DNA of 42,580 nt from an uncultured Candidatus Competibacteraceae bacterium (GCA_937960715.1 CALGOO010000235.1:1-42580); one strand, 5' to 3'; shown: positions 17,449 through 25,567, counted from the first letter of the stretch. Program-made: numbers and translations. Notes: generated by a model from the sequence alone, not told the origin.

Positions 17449-18447
17449 ATGCTGTCACGCGTCGCTCAGAACATTTATTGGATGACCCGCTACGTCGAGC
17501 GGGCCGAGGACACCGCCCGGCTGATCAACGTCAACACCAATCTGTTGCTGGACCTGCCGCGCACCACCACCTTCGGCTGGCTGCCGTTGATTTTCATCGT
17601 GGGGGCGGAGAGCCTGTTTTTCGAAAAGGATCCCTATCGGCTGGCCGACGAAACCAACGTGGTCAAGTTCCTGATCGGCGACCCCGATCATCCCGGCTCG
17701 ATCATCTCCAGCCTGGCCGCCGCCCGCGAAAATCTGCGCACCACCCGCGACACCGTGCCGCAGGAAGCCTGGGAACAGATCAACGGTCTTTACATTTACG
17801 CCCGCGATCACCTGCCCAGCCGGCGCGGCCGCTACGAGTTTCTGCGGCGGGTGATTCACGGCGCGCAGCAAATCGGCGGCCTGCTGGCCGGCACCATGAG
17901 CCGCACCGCCGCCTACGATTTCGTTCGCCTGGGCCATTATCTGGAACGCGCCGACATGACCACCCGCATCCTGGACGTGCGGTCGGCCAACCTGTTGTCA
18001 CACGCCAGACAGACCCAGACCCAGACCCAGACCCAGACCCAGACCCAGACCCCGGTTCAAACCCAAACCTTGGCTCCCACCCAGGAGGAGCAGGATCCGT
18101 TTGAAAGCATTCAATGGATGAGCGTGTTGAAATCGCTTAGCGCCTATCAGATGTACCGCCAGCAGGTGCGAGTCCGAGTCAATGGACCGGACGTGCTGAA
18201 ATTTCTGTTGCAGGACGAATACTTTCCGCGCGCCGTGGCGTTCTGCCTGCGGCAACTGGAAATCTGCCTGCGCAAGCTGCCTCGCCACGAGGCCGCGCTG
18301 GCCGCTCTCGCCGCCCTCCGGCAAACGCTGAACGCGGCGGCGGTGCCGGAACTGGCCCACGAGGGACTGCATGACTTCATCGACGGAGTGCAACTCGGCC
18401 TGGGCGAATTGCACGGTCAGATCGCCGCCGCCTATTTCGCCCACTGA
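17449..18447 (+). CDS. Alpha-E domain protein (DUF403)
   Basis: A 332-residue, mostly helical protein of the alpha-E family. It opens with MLSRVAQNIYWMTRYVERAEDTARL, shortened here to its key run YWMTRYVERAEDTAR (residues 10-24); a second family motif is FVRLGHYLERADMTTRILDVR (key residues 158-178). Its biochemical role is unknown; genes for it travel with the ATP-grasp and transglutaminase genes and it is presumed to be a partner in the same reaction. Odd feature: residues 188-201 are seven Gln-Thr pairs encoded by a perfect hexanucleotide repeat, with further degenerate pairs (PVQTQT) after it. They sit in a linker after the ERAD motif, where the family normally has a short variable loop. 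It is about 40 bases upstream of ureD. Confidence 0.92.
   Translation: MLSRVAQNIYWMTRYVERAEDTARLINVNTNLLLDLPRTTTFGWLPLIFIVGAESLFFEKDPYRLADETNVVKFLIGDPDHPGSIISSLAAARENLRTTRDTVPQEAWEQINGLYIYARDHLPSRRGRYEFLRRVIHGAQQIGGLLAGTMSRTAAYDFVRLGHYLERADMTTRILDVRSANLLSHARQTQTQTQTQTQTQTPVQTQTLAPTQEEQDPFESIQWMSVLKSLSAYQMYRQQVRVRVNGPDVLKFLLQDEYFPRAVAFCLRQLEICLRKLPRHEAALAALAALRQTLNAAAVPELAHEGLHDFIDGVQLGLGELHGQIAAAYFAH
18010..18051 (+). repeat. Hexanucleotide tandem repeat inside the alpha-E gene
   Basis: Seven perfect copies of CAGACC run from 18010 to 18051, then decay into GTTCAAACCCAAACC. Each unit encodes Gln-Thr, so gain or loss of units keeps the frame. Such tracts are prone to slipped-strand changes. 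Confidence 0.95.
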
Positions 18448-18486
18448 ATTGAGGAATTGAGCTTGCGCCGTTGAAGGGAGATCGCC

Positions 18487-19368
18487 TTGACCTTCACCGC
18501 CGCAACATCCCCCACCGGCTGGCAGGCCCACCTGACCCTGAGCTTTCAACGCCGGAAGACCCGCACTGTTCTGGGGCAACGTTCGCATCAGGGCCCCCTG
18601 CAAGTGCAGCGGCCGTTCTATCCCGAAGGCGATGGCATTTGCCAGGTCGCCCTCCTGCATCCGCCCGGTGGCGTGGTCGGCGGCGACGAACTGTGCATCG
18701 ATGTTTCGGTTGACGCCGACGCTCACGCTCTCGTCACCACGCCAGCCGCCGGCAAGTTTTATCGCAGCGCCGGTCCCTTCGCCCGCCAGACCCAGCTTTT
18801 GACCGTCGCCGCTGGCGCGGCGCTGGAATGGCTGCCACAGGAGAATATCCTCTACAGCGGCGCGCGCGTCCACGCCCTCACCCGGATCGAACTCCAGGGC
18901 GACGCCCGGTTTCTGGGTTGGGAAATCTTCTGTCTGGGCCGACCGGCGGCCGGCGAAAATTTCACGACAGGCGACTATCGGCAGGATTTCGAACTGTGGC
19001 GCGATGGTGAACCGTTTTATCTTGAACGGGGTCGATACGCCGGCGGCGATGTTATCCTGAACGCGCCCTGGGGCTTGCGGAGCCAGCCGGTATGCGGCAC
19101 CTTGGTTTGCGCGGGTTCGCCGCCGGATGTGGTCGACGCCATCCGCTCCGGCTGGGAGGAACCGCAAACACCCTCCGGCCCACTCTCCAAGCCGTCGGCG
19201 GGCGCTTCGGAACTGGCGACCGTCAGCCAACTGGACGGCGTGCTCATCTGTCGTTATCTGGGGCCGTCCACGGCGCGCGCCCGACGGTTTTTTACCCTGG
19301 CATGGAGCGTGCTTAGACCCGTGCTACTGGAACGCCCGCCTTGCCCCTCCCGCTTCTGGAACACCTGA
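18487..19368 (+). CDS. ureD: Urease accessory protein UreD
   Basis: UreD (UreH) is the scaffold that binds the urease apoenzyme and recruits UreF and UreG for nickel insertion. The 293-residue protein shows family segments: LLHPPGGVVGGDEL near residues 58-71, TTPAAGKFYRS, and the characteristic EWLPQENILYSGA. Start is the TTG at 18487, preceded by AAGGGAG; no ATG is available near the expected N terminus. It is the first gene of ureDABCEF; the alpha-E gene ends only 39 bases upstream on the same strand, so read-through from that cluster is possible. UreA follows after 20 bases. Confidence 0.93.
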   Translation: MTFTAATSPTGWQAHLTLSFQRRKTRTVLGQRSHQGPLQVQRPFYPEGDGICQVALLHPPGGVVGGDELCIDVSVDADAHALVTTPAAGKFYRSAGPFARQTQLLTVAAGAALEWLPQENILYSGARVHALTRIELQGDARFLGWEIFCLGRPAAGENFTTGDYRQDFELWRDGEPFYLERGRYAGGDVILNAPWGLRSQPVCGTLVCAGSPPDVVDAIRSGWEEPQTPSGPLSKPSAGASELATVSQLDGVLICRYLGPSTARARRFFTLAWSVLRPVLLERPPCPSRFWNT

Positions 19369-19388
19369 CCACCGCGAGAAACCTTGCC

Positions 19389-19691
19389 ATGGAGCTAACC
19401 CCCCGCGAAAAAGACAAGCTGCTGCTGTTCACCGCCGGCCTGCTGGCGGAACGGCGCAAGGCCAAGGGCCTGAAACTCAATTATCCCGAAGCCGTCGCCT
19501 ACCTTTCCTGCGCTCTGCTGGAAGGCGCGCGGGAAGGCCGGACCGTGGCCGAGTTGATGAGCCACGGCCGCACCCTGTTGACTCGAGATGACGTGATGGA
19601 GGGCATTTCGGAAATGATCCCGGAAGTGCAGATCGAAGCTACCTTCCCGGACGGCACCAAGCTGGTCACCGTGCATCACCCGATTCCCTGA
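19389..19691 (+). CDS. ureA: Urease gamma subunit
   Basis: UreA is the small structural subunit of the three-subunit bacterial urease. The product has exactly 100 residues, the standard length, beginning MELTPREKDKLLLFTAGLLA and ending in VTVHHPIP. The motif KGLKLNYPEAVAYLS is typical. It is followed nine bases later by ureB. Confidence 0.98.
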   Translation: MELTPREKDKLLLFTAGLLAERRKAKGLKLNYPEAVAYLSCALLEGAREGRTVAELMSHGRTLLTRDDVMEGISEMIPEVQIEATFPDGTKLVTVHHPIP

Positions 19692-19700
19692 GGAGCGCCC

Positions 19701-20018
19701 ATGATTCCCGGCGAAATCGTCACCGCCGACGGTGACCTTGAACTCAACGCCGGTCGCCGCGTCGTGCGGTTGACCGTGGCCAACACCGGCGACCGCCCGA
19801 TCCAGGTCGGTTCGCATTACCATTTCTTCGAAACCAACCCCGCCCTGCGCTTCGACCGAACGCTGGCGCGCGGTTGCCGACTCGACATTCCCGCCGGCAC
19901 GGCCGTGCGCTTCGAGCCCGGCCAGGAACGCGAAGTGGATTTGGTGGAGTACGCCGGGGCGCGGGAAGTGTACGGCTTCCGCGCCGCCATCATGGGACCG
20001 CTGGAGAGTCAGCCATGA
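19701..20018 (+). CDS. ureB: Urease beta subunit
   Basis: UreB is the second structural subunit. The 105-residue product begins MIPGEIVTADGDLELNAGR and includes the family motif VGSHYHFFETNPALRFDR. GAGGAGC precedes the ATG. Its stop overlaps the ureC start (ATGA at 20015-20018), coupling translation of the beta and alpha subunits, which assemble together. Confidence 0.98.
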   Translation: MIPGEIVTADGDLELNAGRRVVRLTVANTGDRPIQVGSHYHFFETNPALRFDRTLARGCRLDIPAGTAVRFEPGQEREVDLVEYAGAREVYGFRAAIMGPLESQP

Positions 20019-21760
20019 GCCGCATCGACCGCCGCGCCTACGCGGACATGTACGGCCCCACCACCGGCGACCGCGTGCGGTTGGGGGATACCGATCTGTG
20101 GATCGAGGTCGAGCGTGACCACACGATTTACGGCGAGGAAGTGAAATTCGGCGGTGGCAAGGTAATCCGCGACGGCATGGGCCAGTCGCAGCGAACCCAG
20201 GCCGAGGGCGCGGTGGACACCGTGATCACCAACGCCCTGATCGTCGATCACTGGGGCATCGTCAAGGCCGACATCGGTATCAAGGACGGCCGCATCAGCG
20301 GCATCGGCAAGGCCGGCAACCCCGACGTGCAACCGGGAGTGACCATCGTCGTCGGTCCCGGCACCGAGGCCATCGCGGGTGAAGGCTTGATCGCCACCGC
20401 CGGCGGCATCGACAGTCACATCCATTTCATCTGCCCGCAGCAAATCGAGGAAGCCCTGATGTCGGGCGTGACCACGATGATCGGCGGTGGCACCGGCCCG
20501 GCCACGGGGACGAACGCGACGACCTGCACGCCCGGCCCCTGGAACCTGCGGCGGATGCTGCAAGCGGCCGAAGGCTTGCCGATGAATCTCGGTTTTCTCG
20601 GCAAGGGCAACGCCAGTCGCCCGGCGGCGCTGGAGGAGCAGATCGAAGCCGGCGCGATGGGCTTGAAGCTGCACGAGGACTGGGGCACCACCCCGGCGGC
20701 GATTGACAACTGTCTGGACGTGGCCGAACGCTACGACGTGCAGGTCGCGATCCACACCGACACCCTGAACGAGTCCGGTTTCGTTGAGGACACGCTGGCC
20801 GCCTTCAAGGGCCGGGCGATCCACACCTACCACACCGAAGGCGCGGGCGGCGGTCACGCACCCGACATCATCCGCGCCTGCGGCGAAGCCAACGTGCTGC
20901 CCTCCTCCACCAACCCGACCCGGCCGTACACGGTCAACACCGTGGACGAGCACCTGGACATGCTGATGGTCTGCCACCATCTCGACCCCGGCATTCCCGA
21001 GGACGTGGCCTTCGCCGATTCACGCATCCGCCGCGAGACCATCGCCGCCGAAGACATCCTGCACGATCTTGGCGCGTTCTCGATGATTTCCTCCGACTCG
21101 CAGGCGATGGGCCGGGTCGGCGAGGTCATCACCCGCACCTGGCAGACCGCCCACAAGATGAAGGTGCAGCGCGGCCATTTACCCCCCTCTCCCTCCGGGA
21201 GAGGGGTTGGGGGTGAGGGAAGCGAGGAAAGTGAGGGCGCCGACAATTTCCGCGTCAAGCGCTACATCGCCAAGTACACCATCAATCCCGCCATCACCCA
21301 CGGCATCGGCCATCTGGTCGGTTCGCTGGAAGTCGGCAAGCTGGCCGACATCGTGCTGTGGCGGCCGGCCTTTTTCGGCGTCAAACCTTCGCTGATCGTC
21401 AAGGGCGGTTTCATCGTCGCCGCACCGATGGGCGACCCCAACGCCTCGATTCCGACGCCGCAGCCCGTCCACTATCGACCGATGTTCGGCGCCTTCGGCG
21501 GGGCGCTGGCCGCCACCTGCCTGACGTTCGTCTCCAAGGCCGCGCTGACCAGTGGCGCGCTGGACACGCTGGGCCTGCAACGGATGCTGGCGGCGGTGCG
21601 GAACACGCGCGCCATCGGCAAACGCGATTTGATTCACAACGACGCCCTGCCCCGGATCGAAGTGGATCCGCAAACCTACGAAGTGCGGGCGGATGGGGCG
21701 CTGCTCACCTGCGAACCTGCCAGGATACTGCCGCTGGCGCAACGCTATTTCCTGTTTTGA
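20015..21760 (+). CDS. ureC: Urease alpha (catalytic) subunit with an in-frame repeat insertion
   Basis: UreC hydrolyses urea to ammonia and carbamate at a dinickel centre. All recognised active-site residues are present: His135 and His137 (HIH), the carbamylated Lys218 in GLKLHEDWG, His247, His273, the flap Cys320-His321 (MVCHHLD) and Asp361. The product is 581 residues; the Klebsiella protein, from memory, is 567. The excess lies after the conserved KMKVQRG: the segment up to DNFRVKRY is 22 residues (389-409 region, glycine/serine/proline-rich) where about 9 are usual. The DNA there is a copy of the GC-rich repeat also found at 32303-32343. The frame stays open, so the enzyme is probably still made, with an enlarged surface loop close to the flap region. 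Confidence 0.97.
   Translation: MSRIDRRAYADMYGPTTGDRVRLGDTDLWIEVERDHTIYGEEVKFGGGKVIRDGMGQSQRTQAEGAVDTVITNALIVDHWGIVKADIGIKDGRISGIGKAGNPDVQPGVTIVVGPGTEAIAGEGLIATAGGIDSHIHFICPQQIEEALMSGVTTMIGGGTGPATGTNATTCTPGPWNLRRMLQAAEGLPMNLGFLGKGNASRPAALEEQIEAGAMGLKLHEDWGTTPAAIDNCLDVAERYDVQVAIHTDTLNESGFVEDTLAAFKGRAIHTYHTEGAGGGHAPDIIRACGEANVLPSSTNPTRPYTVNTVDEHLDMLMVCHHLDPGIPEDVAFADSRIRRETIAAEDILHDLGAFSMISSDSQAMGRVGEVITRTWQTAHKMKVQRGHLPPSPSGRGVGGEGSEESEGADNFRVKRYIAKYTINPAITHGIGHLVGSLEVGKLADIVLWRPAFFGVKPSLIVKGGFIVAAPMGDPNASIPTPQPVHYRPMFGAFGGALAATCLTFVSKAALTSGALDTLGLQRMLAAVRNTRAIGKRDLIHNDALPRIEVDPQTYEVRADGALLTCEPARILPLAQRYFLF
21182..21219. repeat. GC-rich palindromic repeat inserted in ureC
   Basis: The copy reads CCCCTCTCCCTCC-GG-GAGAGGGG and then TTGGGGGTGAGGG. 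Arms CCCCTCTC (21184-21191) and GAGAGGGG (21199-21206 region) form a hairpin. The copy at 32303-32343 differs mainly in the loop. In reverse the frame gives the well-known LTPNPSPGGRG peptide that marks this repeat type in many genomes. Confidence 0.88.
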
Positions 21761-21768
21761 GCCCGCGC

Positions 21769-22236
21769 ATGGACTCTGACGAACGGGTTGAACTGCAAAT
21801 CGTCGAGCGCCTGAGCGCGGATTTGCCCGCTCAGGCGACGCTCACCCTGCCTTTCGAGCAGCGGCAGAAAAGCCGGCTGCGGACGCGACTGGACAGTGGC
21901 GAAGAGGTCGGGCTGTTCCTGGCGCGCGGCACGATCTTGCGGCACGGAGATCGGTTGCGCGCCACCGATGGACGGGTGGTCGAGGTGCGCGCCGCGCCGG
22001 AAACCGTCTCCACCGCCCACACCACCGATTCACTGCTGCTGGCGCGCGCCGCCTACCATCTCGGCAACCGCCACGTTGCGCTGCAACTCGGTCCCGGCTG
22101 GCTGCGTTACCAACACGATCACGTCCTGGACGGCATGGTATGGGAACTCGGGTTGGCGGTGGTTTGCGAGCAGGCGCCGTTCGAGCCGGAAGCCGGCGCT
22201 TACGGCGGCGGGCACCGCCACGGGCACGACCATTAA
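21769..22236 (+). CDS. ureE: Urease accessory protein UreE (nickel metallochaperone)
   Basis: UreE binds nickel and delivers it to the UreG-UreF-UreD complex. The 155-residue protein has the N-terminal peptide-binding domain (LTLPFEQRQKSRLRTRL) and the C-terminal metal domain with AYHLGNRHVALQL, in which the histidine is the conserved interface nickel ligand. The tail is histidine-rich (GGGHRHGHDH), giving extra nickel-storage capacity. It starts nine bases after ureC. The stop codon overlaps the most likely ureF start. Confidence 0.96.
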   Translation: MDSDERVELQIVERLSADLPAQATLTLPFEQRQKSRLRTRLDSGEEVGLFLARGTILRHGDRLRATDGRVVEVRAAPETVSTAHTTDSLLLARAAYHLGNRHVALQLGPGWLRYQHDHVLDGMVWELGLAVVCEQAPFEPEAGAYGGGHRHGHDH

Positions 22237-22903
22237 TCCCGCCGCTTTGCCCCGCCTGTTGCAATTGTGCAGCCCAGCCCTGCCGGTGGGCGCTTATGCC
22301 TGGTCGCAGGGCTTGGAAAGCGCGGTGGAGCGGGGCTGGGTCCGCGACGAGGCCAGCGCCGGTGCGTGGATTCTCGGCTTGCTCGGGCATAATCTGCGAC
22401 GTCTGGATATTCCGGTCTTCGCCCGGCTGTACCGAGCCTGGCGGGACGATGACCTGAACGCGGTTCGACGCTGGAACGCCCGGCTGTTCGCCTCCCGCGA
22501 AGCGGCCGAATTGCAGCGGGAAGATCGGCATCTCGGCGCGGCGCTGGCCCGGTTGCTGAGCGATCTTGGCATCGCGGAAGCCGAACCGTGGCGGAATGCG
22601 CCGCGCGTCTGTTTCGCCACTCTGTTCAGCCTGGCGGCGGTGCAGTGGGAGATTCCGCTGCCAGAGGCAGCCACCGGCCATGCCTGGGCCTGGGCCGAGA
22701 ACCAGGTTGCCGCCGCTACTCGATTGATCCCGCTGGGTCAGACCGCCAGCCAGCGGCTCTTGGTCGCCGCTGGTCCGGCTGTCACTGCAATGATGGAGCA
22801 GGGCCTGAGCTTACCGGATGACGAGATCGGCGCCGCCGCGCCCGGACTGGCCCTGGTCAGCGCGTTGCATGAGACGCAGTATTCGCGCTTGTTCCGATCG
22901 TGA
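22232..22903 (+). CDS. ureF: Urease accessory protein UreF, unusual start
   Basis: UreF gates GTP hydrolysis by UreG during nickel insertion. The family motifs are clear: LLQLCSPALPVGAYAWSQGLE, RWNARLFASREAAELQREDR and a conserved C-terminal glutamine/serine-rich end (ALHETQYSRLFRS). The start is uncertain. No in-frame ATG, GTG or TTG exists between 22079 and 22246. An ATT at 22232 gives 223 residues, the normal length and N terminus (INPAALPRLLQ). A TTG at 22247 would give 218 residues and a slightly short N terminus. Coupling from the overlapping ureE stop (22234-22236) may allow a weak start. The 3' end (22738-22903) is overlapped antisense by the methyltransferase frame. Confidence 0.9.
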   Translation: MNPAALPRLLQLCSPALPVGAYAWSQGLESAVERGWVRDEASAGAWILGLLGHNLRRLDIPVFARLYRAWRDDDLNAVRRWNARLFASREAAELQREDRHLGAALARLLSDLGIAEAEPWRNAPRVCFATLFSLAAVQWEIPLPEAATGHAWAWAENQVAAATRLIPLGQTASQRLLVAAGPAVTAMMEQGLSLPDDEIGAAAPGLALVSALHETQYSRLFRS

Positions 22904-24090
22904 TCGCCGTGCCGCTCTAGCTGGAACGATTCAATATGTCTTCTAACATGGGTGGCCAGCAACTCGGCCAAACCGACCGGCACGGCGTTTCCAAGCTGCC
23001 GCATCGCTTCCGTCCACGACCCGTGAAAAACGAAATCATCGGGAAACATCTGAAGGCGGGCGCTTTCTCGCACGGTCAGATAGCGCACGGAACCGTCCGG
23101 CCTAAGCAGCATGTTTTCCCCACCGGGAACCCCATGAACGCCCGCCTTGAGCGTCTTCGCCGGTTCGTCAAGTGGGCTGCCGGTATGACCGGGATAGCTG
23201 CGCGCTCCTCCCTGAAAGCGATGGTTTGGATACCGAGTGGCGGCGAGTGGATTCCATTGTGGATCGGGAAGATCGAATAGGGCATCCCTGAGCGTGCGCC
23301 ACGGCGCCAGAACTGGTTTTGCCTTTAATTTTTCAGCCCGCGGATGCATTGGTTTGGGCAACTTCCTTTCAGGATTTGGAATTCCATGCCGCGCCCAATA
23401 ATCGCCGGACTGGATTTGTTCCCAGATCAAGGCGTCCTGGGAATGCGTTGGTTCGGGAAAGGCCCATTCGATATCCAAATCCGACCGGAATCCCACCAGG
23501 AATACCCGTTCCCGACGCTGCGGGACGCCATAGTCGGCGGCATTCAACACTCTGTTCACCAGCCGATATTGAAGATCCAGGGAGCCGCCATGGGTATGGC
23601 GGCGTTCGAGGCGCGCAAGATGATCGGGCCAATTTTCGTCCGAACGCCTGGTAATCTCGGGATAGGTCAATTGCAGGCGGATATACTCGAAATAACTGGC
23701 GAACCCAACTCGCGTCAACCCCTTGACGTTCTCGAAAAGAAAAGCCCTCGGGCGAATCTCACGGACCGCGCGCACAGCTTCGGGAAACATGTCCCGATGA
23801 TCACCATGACCACGATGCTTTCCTCCCAGGGAAAAAGGTTGACAGGGTGGACCGCCAGAAACCAGATCGATTCTGTCCTCGAAAGATCGGAAATCAAACG
23901 CCCTGACATCTCCTTCGATCAGCGGCCACGCACGCACCGGCTCCATGCCGCGAATCTGATTTTCGCGCAGGGTATCGCAACAATAACGATCCCACTCGAT
24001 CACGGCGACCGTCTCGAAACCAGAGCGGCTTACCCCCATGCCGAGGCCACCCGCGCCCGCGAAAAGCTCGACGGCCTTGACTTTATTCAT
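22738..24090 (-). CDS. C5-cytosine DNA methyltransferase, read-through C terminus
   Basis: A 450-residue DNA (cytosine-5)-methyltransferase. Motif I is FAGAGGLGMG (residues 10-19); the catalytic motif IV is PPCQPFS with Cys83; motif VI is FENVKG (119-124); motif VIII is QRRERVFLVGF; motifs IX-X are RESARLQMFP and RQLGNAVPVGLAELLA. The target-recognition domain lies between motifs VIII and IX, and its site cannot be read from sequence. The family normally ends soon after the GNAVP motif; here about 54 further residues (from about 397) are the antisense of ureF and look like junk, so the original stop was lost at insertion. Base composition is lower in GC than the flanking ure genes. vsr lies just upstream with an 8-base overlap. 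Confidence 0.94.
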   Translation of the reverse strand: MNKVKAVELFAGAGGLGMGVSRSGFETVAVIEWDRYCCDTLRENQIRGMEPVRAWPLIEGDVRAFDFRSFEDRIDLVSGGPPCQPFSLGGKHRGHGDHRDMFPEAVRAVREIRPRAFLFENVKGLTRVGFASYFEYIRLQLTYPEITRRSDENWPDHLARLERRHTHGGSLDLQYRLVNRVLNAADYGVPQRRERVFLVGFRSDLDIEWAFPEPTHSQDALIWEQIQSGDYWARHGIPNPERKLPKPMHPRAEKLKAKPVLAPWRTLRDALFDLPDPQWNPLAATRYPNHRFQGGARSYPGHTGSPLDEPAKTLKAGVHGVPGGENMLLRPDGSVRYLTVRESARLQMFPDDFVFHGSWTEAMRQLGNAVPVGLAELLATHVRRHIESFQLERHGDHDRNKREYCVSCNALTRASPGAAAPISSSGKLRPCSIIAVTAGPAATKSRWLAV

Positions 24091-24511
24091 CTTCCAAAAA
24101 GCTCCTGATTCTTCGTTCGAGACTGTGAACGTCGCGCAACTCGCATTCCCACAATATCAGCACTTGCCAGCCCTCCATGGTGAGTTTCTTCTGGTTTTCA
24201 AGATCGCGCGCCCGATTGTTCTCCAGTTTCGGTCGCCAGAAGTCAAGGCGGGACTTGGGCAACCTGGCCAGCTTGCAATCCGCGTCGGGGTGGCGGTGCC
24301 AGAAACAGCCATGTACGAAGATGACCTTGCGTCGCCTGGAAAAGACCAGATCGGGCTTGCCGGGCAAGCCCGCGCCATGCAAGCGATACCGATAACCCAA
24401 GCCGTGCGCGAGACGACGAACCTGCATTTCCGGTCGGGTATCCTTATTACGGATACGGCTCATCCGTTCGCTGCGAGCGGCGGGCGTCAAGGTATCGGTT
24501 TGGGCAGGCAT
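24083..24511 (-). CDS. vsr: Very short patch repair endonuclease (Vsr)
   Basis: Vsr nicks next to T:G mismatches created when 5-methylcytosine deaminates, so it limits mutation at sites modified by the partner methyltransferase. The 142-residue form starting at MPAQTDTLTP fits the family length. It has the N-terminal RMSRIRNKDTRPE motif, the catalytic Asp54 in GKPDLVF, and the zinc/active-site cluster HGCFWHRHPDADC (His67, Cys69, His72, His74). An in-frame start at 24616 would add 35 residues with no family character. Its stop overlaps the methyltransferase start by eight bases. No restriction endonuclease gene is seen nearby. Confidence 0.94.
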   Translation of the reverse strand: MPAQTDTLTPAARSERMSRIRNKDTRPEMQVRRLAHGLGYRYRLHGAGLPGKPDLVFSRRRKVIFVHGCFWHRHPDADCKLARLPKSRLDFWRPKLENNRARDLENQKKLTMEGWQVLILWECELRDVHSLERRIRSFLEDE

Positions 24512-24770
24512 TTCGGCCAGGAAACCGGGATCGGTCAGATAGCCGGCGACAGCGCCCTCTTCGACCCTTGCTGGACCCAAAGCGTCGACTTTGTCCTTGC
24601 CACCGCGCTTTCCCATCGCCAGCCACCCCTGCCTCGGTCAACCACGGATACTCATCATCTTACCTGTCTCGCGGCGCATGGCGATACGGCGCGTCAAAAC
24701 CGAATCGGGTACGATTGGCACGCGCGTTGCCGCAACGGTTGGGTTTCCTTTTCGAACGAAAGGCTCTCTC

Positions 24771-25379
24771 ATGAATAAATCCCCTCTGCGCGTCGGCGTG
24801 GGCGGTCCGGTCGGTTCCGGCAAGACCGCCCTGGTCGAGGCGCTGTGCAAGGCATTGCGCGACCGCTATCAAATCGCCGTGGTCACCAACGACATTTACA
24901 CCTACGAAGACGCCCAATTTCTCACCCGCGCCCAGGCGCTGGAACCGGAGCGGATCGTCGGGGTGGAAACCGGCGGTTGCCCGCACACCGCCATTCGGGA
25001 AGATGCTTCGATGAACCTGGCGGCGGTCGCTCAGTTGTGCGAGCGCTTTCCCGATCTTGATGTGGTCATGGTGGAATCGGGCGGCGACAACCTGAGCGCC
25101 ACCTTCAGCCCGGAACTGTCCGATTTGACGATCTACGTGATCGACGTGGCCGCCGGCGACAAGATCCCGCGCAAGGGCGGTCCCGGCATCACCCGCTCCG
25201 ACCTGCTGGTGATCAACAAGATCGATCTGGCGCCCCATGTCGGTGCATCGCTGGAAGTCATGGAGCGCGACGCGCGCAAGATGCGCGGCGAGCGGCCGTT
25301 CGCGTTCACCAACCTCAAGACCCGGCAGGGGCTGGAACAGGTCATCGACTTCATCGTCGAACGGGGAATGTTGCGGTAA
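24771..25379 (+). CDS. ureG: Urease accessory GTPase UreG
   Basis: UreG is the SIMIBI-class GTPase that powers nickel transfer into urease. The 202-residue product has the P-loop GPVGSGKT (residues 12-19), the nickel-binding CPH motif in GGCPHTAIREDAS, the ESGGDNLSATFSPEL switch segment and the NKIDL base-recognition motif. AAAGG precedes the ATG. Normally it follows ureF directly, but here 1.9 kb of vsr-methyltransferase DNA on the opposite strand separates them. Either it is read from the ureD promoter through the insert or it has gained its own promoter in 24512-24770. Confidence 0.97.
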   Translation: MNKSPLRVGVGGPVGSGKTALVEALCKALRDRYQIAVVTNDIYTYEDAQFLTRAQALEPERIVGVETGGCPHTAIREDASMNLAAVAQLCERFPDLDVVMVESGGDNLSATFSPELSDLTIYVIDVAAGDKIPRKGGPGITRSDLLVINKIDLAPHVGASLEVMERDARKMRGERPFAFTNLKTRQGLEQVIDFIVERGMLR

Positions 25380-25567
25380 GCGTCGAACCGCGCAAGTTTC
25401 CGGGCGTAAAGGAACCCTCTAAAGGTATGATCCAGCATATCGCGCGGCGCTTCGCGCCGTCGGCGACCTTGGAACGCCGACAGGTCTAGGAACTTCGGGC
25501 AGGATTCAGGCGTGGGCGTCGAACACTTGCGCGCTGTCCGAATACCGTTATCGTCGGAGTCATGTTC

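Noticed and set aside
18010..18051. Hexanucleotide repeat considered as a CRISPR array
   Set aside because: The units are contiguous 6-mers with no spacers, and they lie in a coding frame.
24512..24616. N-terminal extension of vsr
   Set aside because: The extra 35 residues have no family character, and the ATG at 24511 gives the usual length.
25445..25459. Hairpin CGGCGC-TTC-GCGCCG after ureG as a terminator
   Set aside because: There is no T-run after the stem, so it does not meet the usual pattern.
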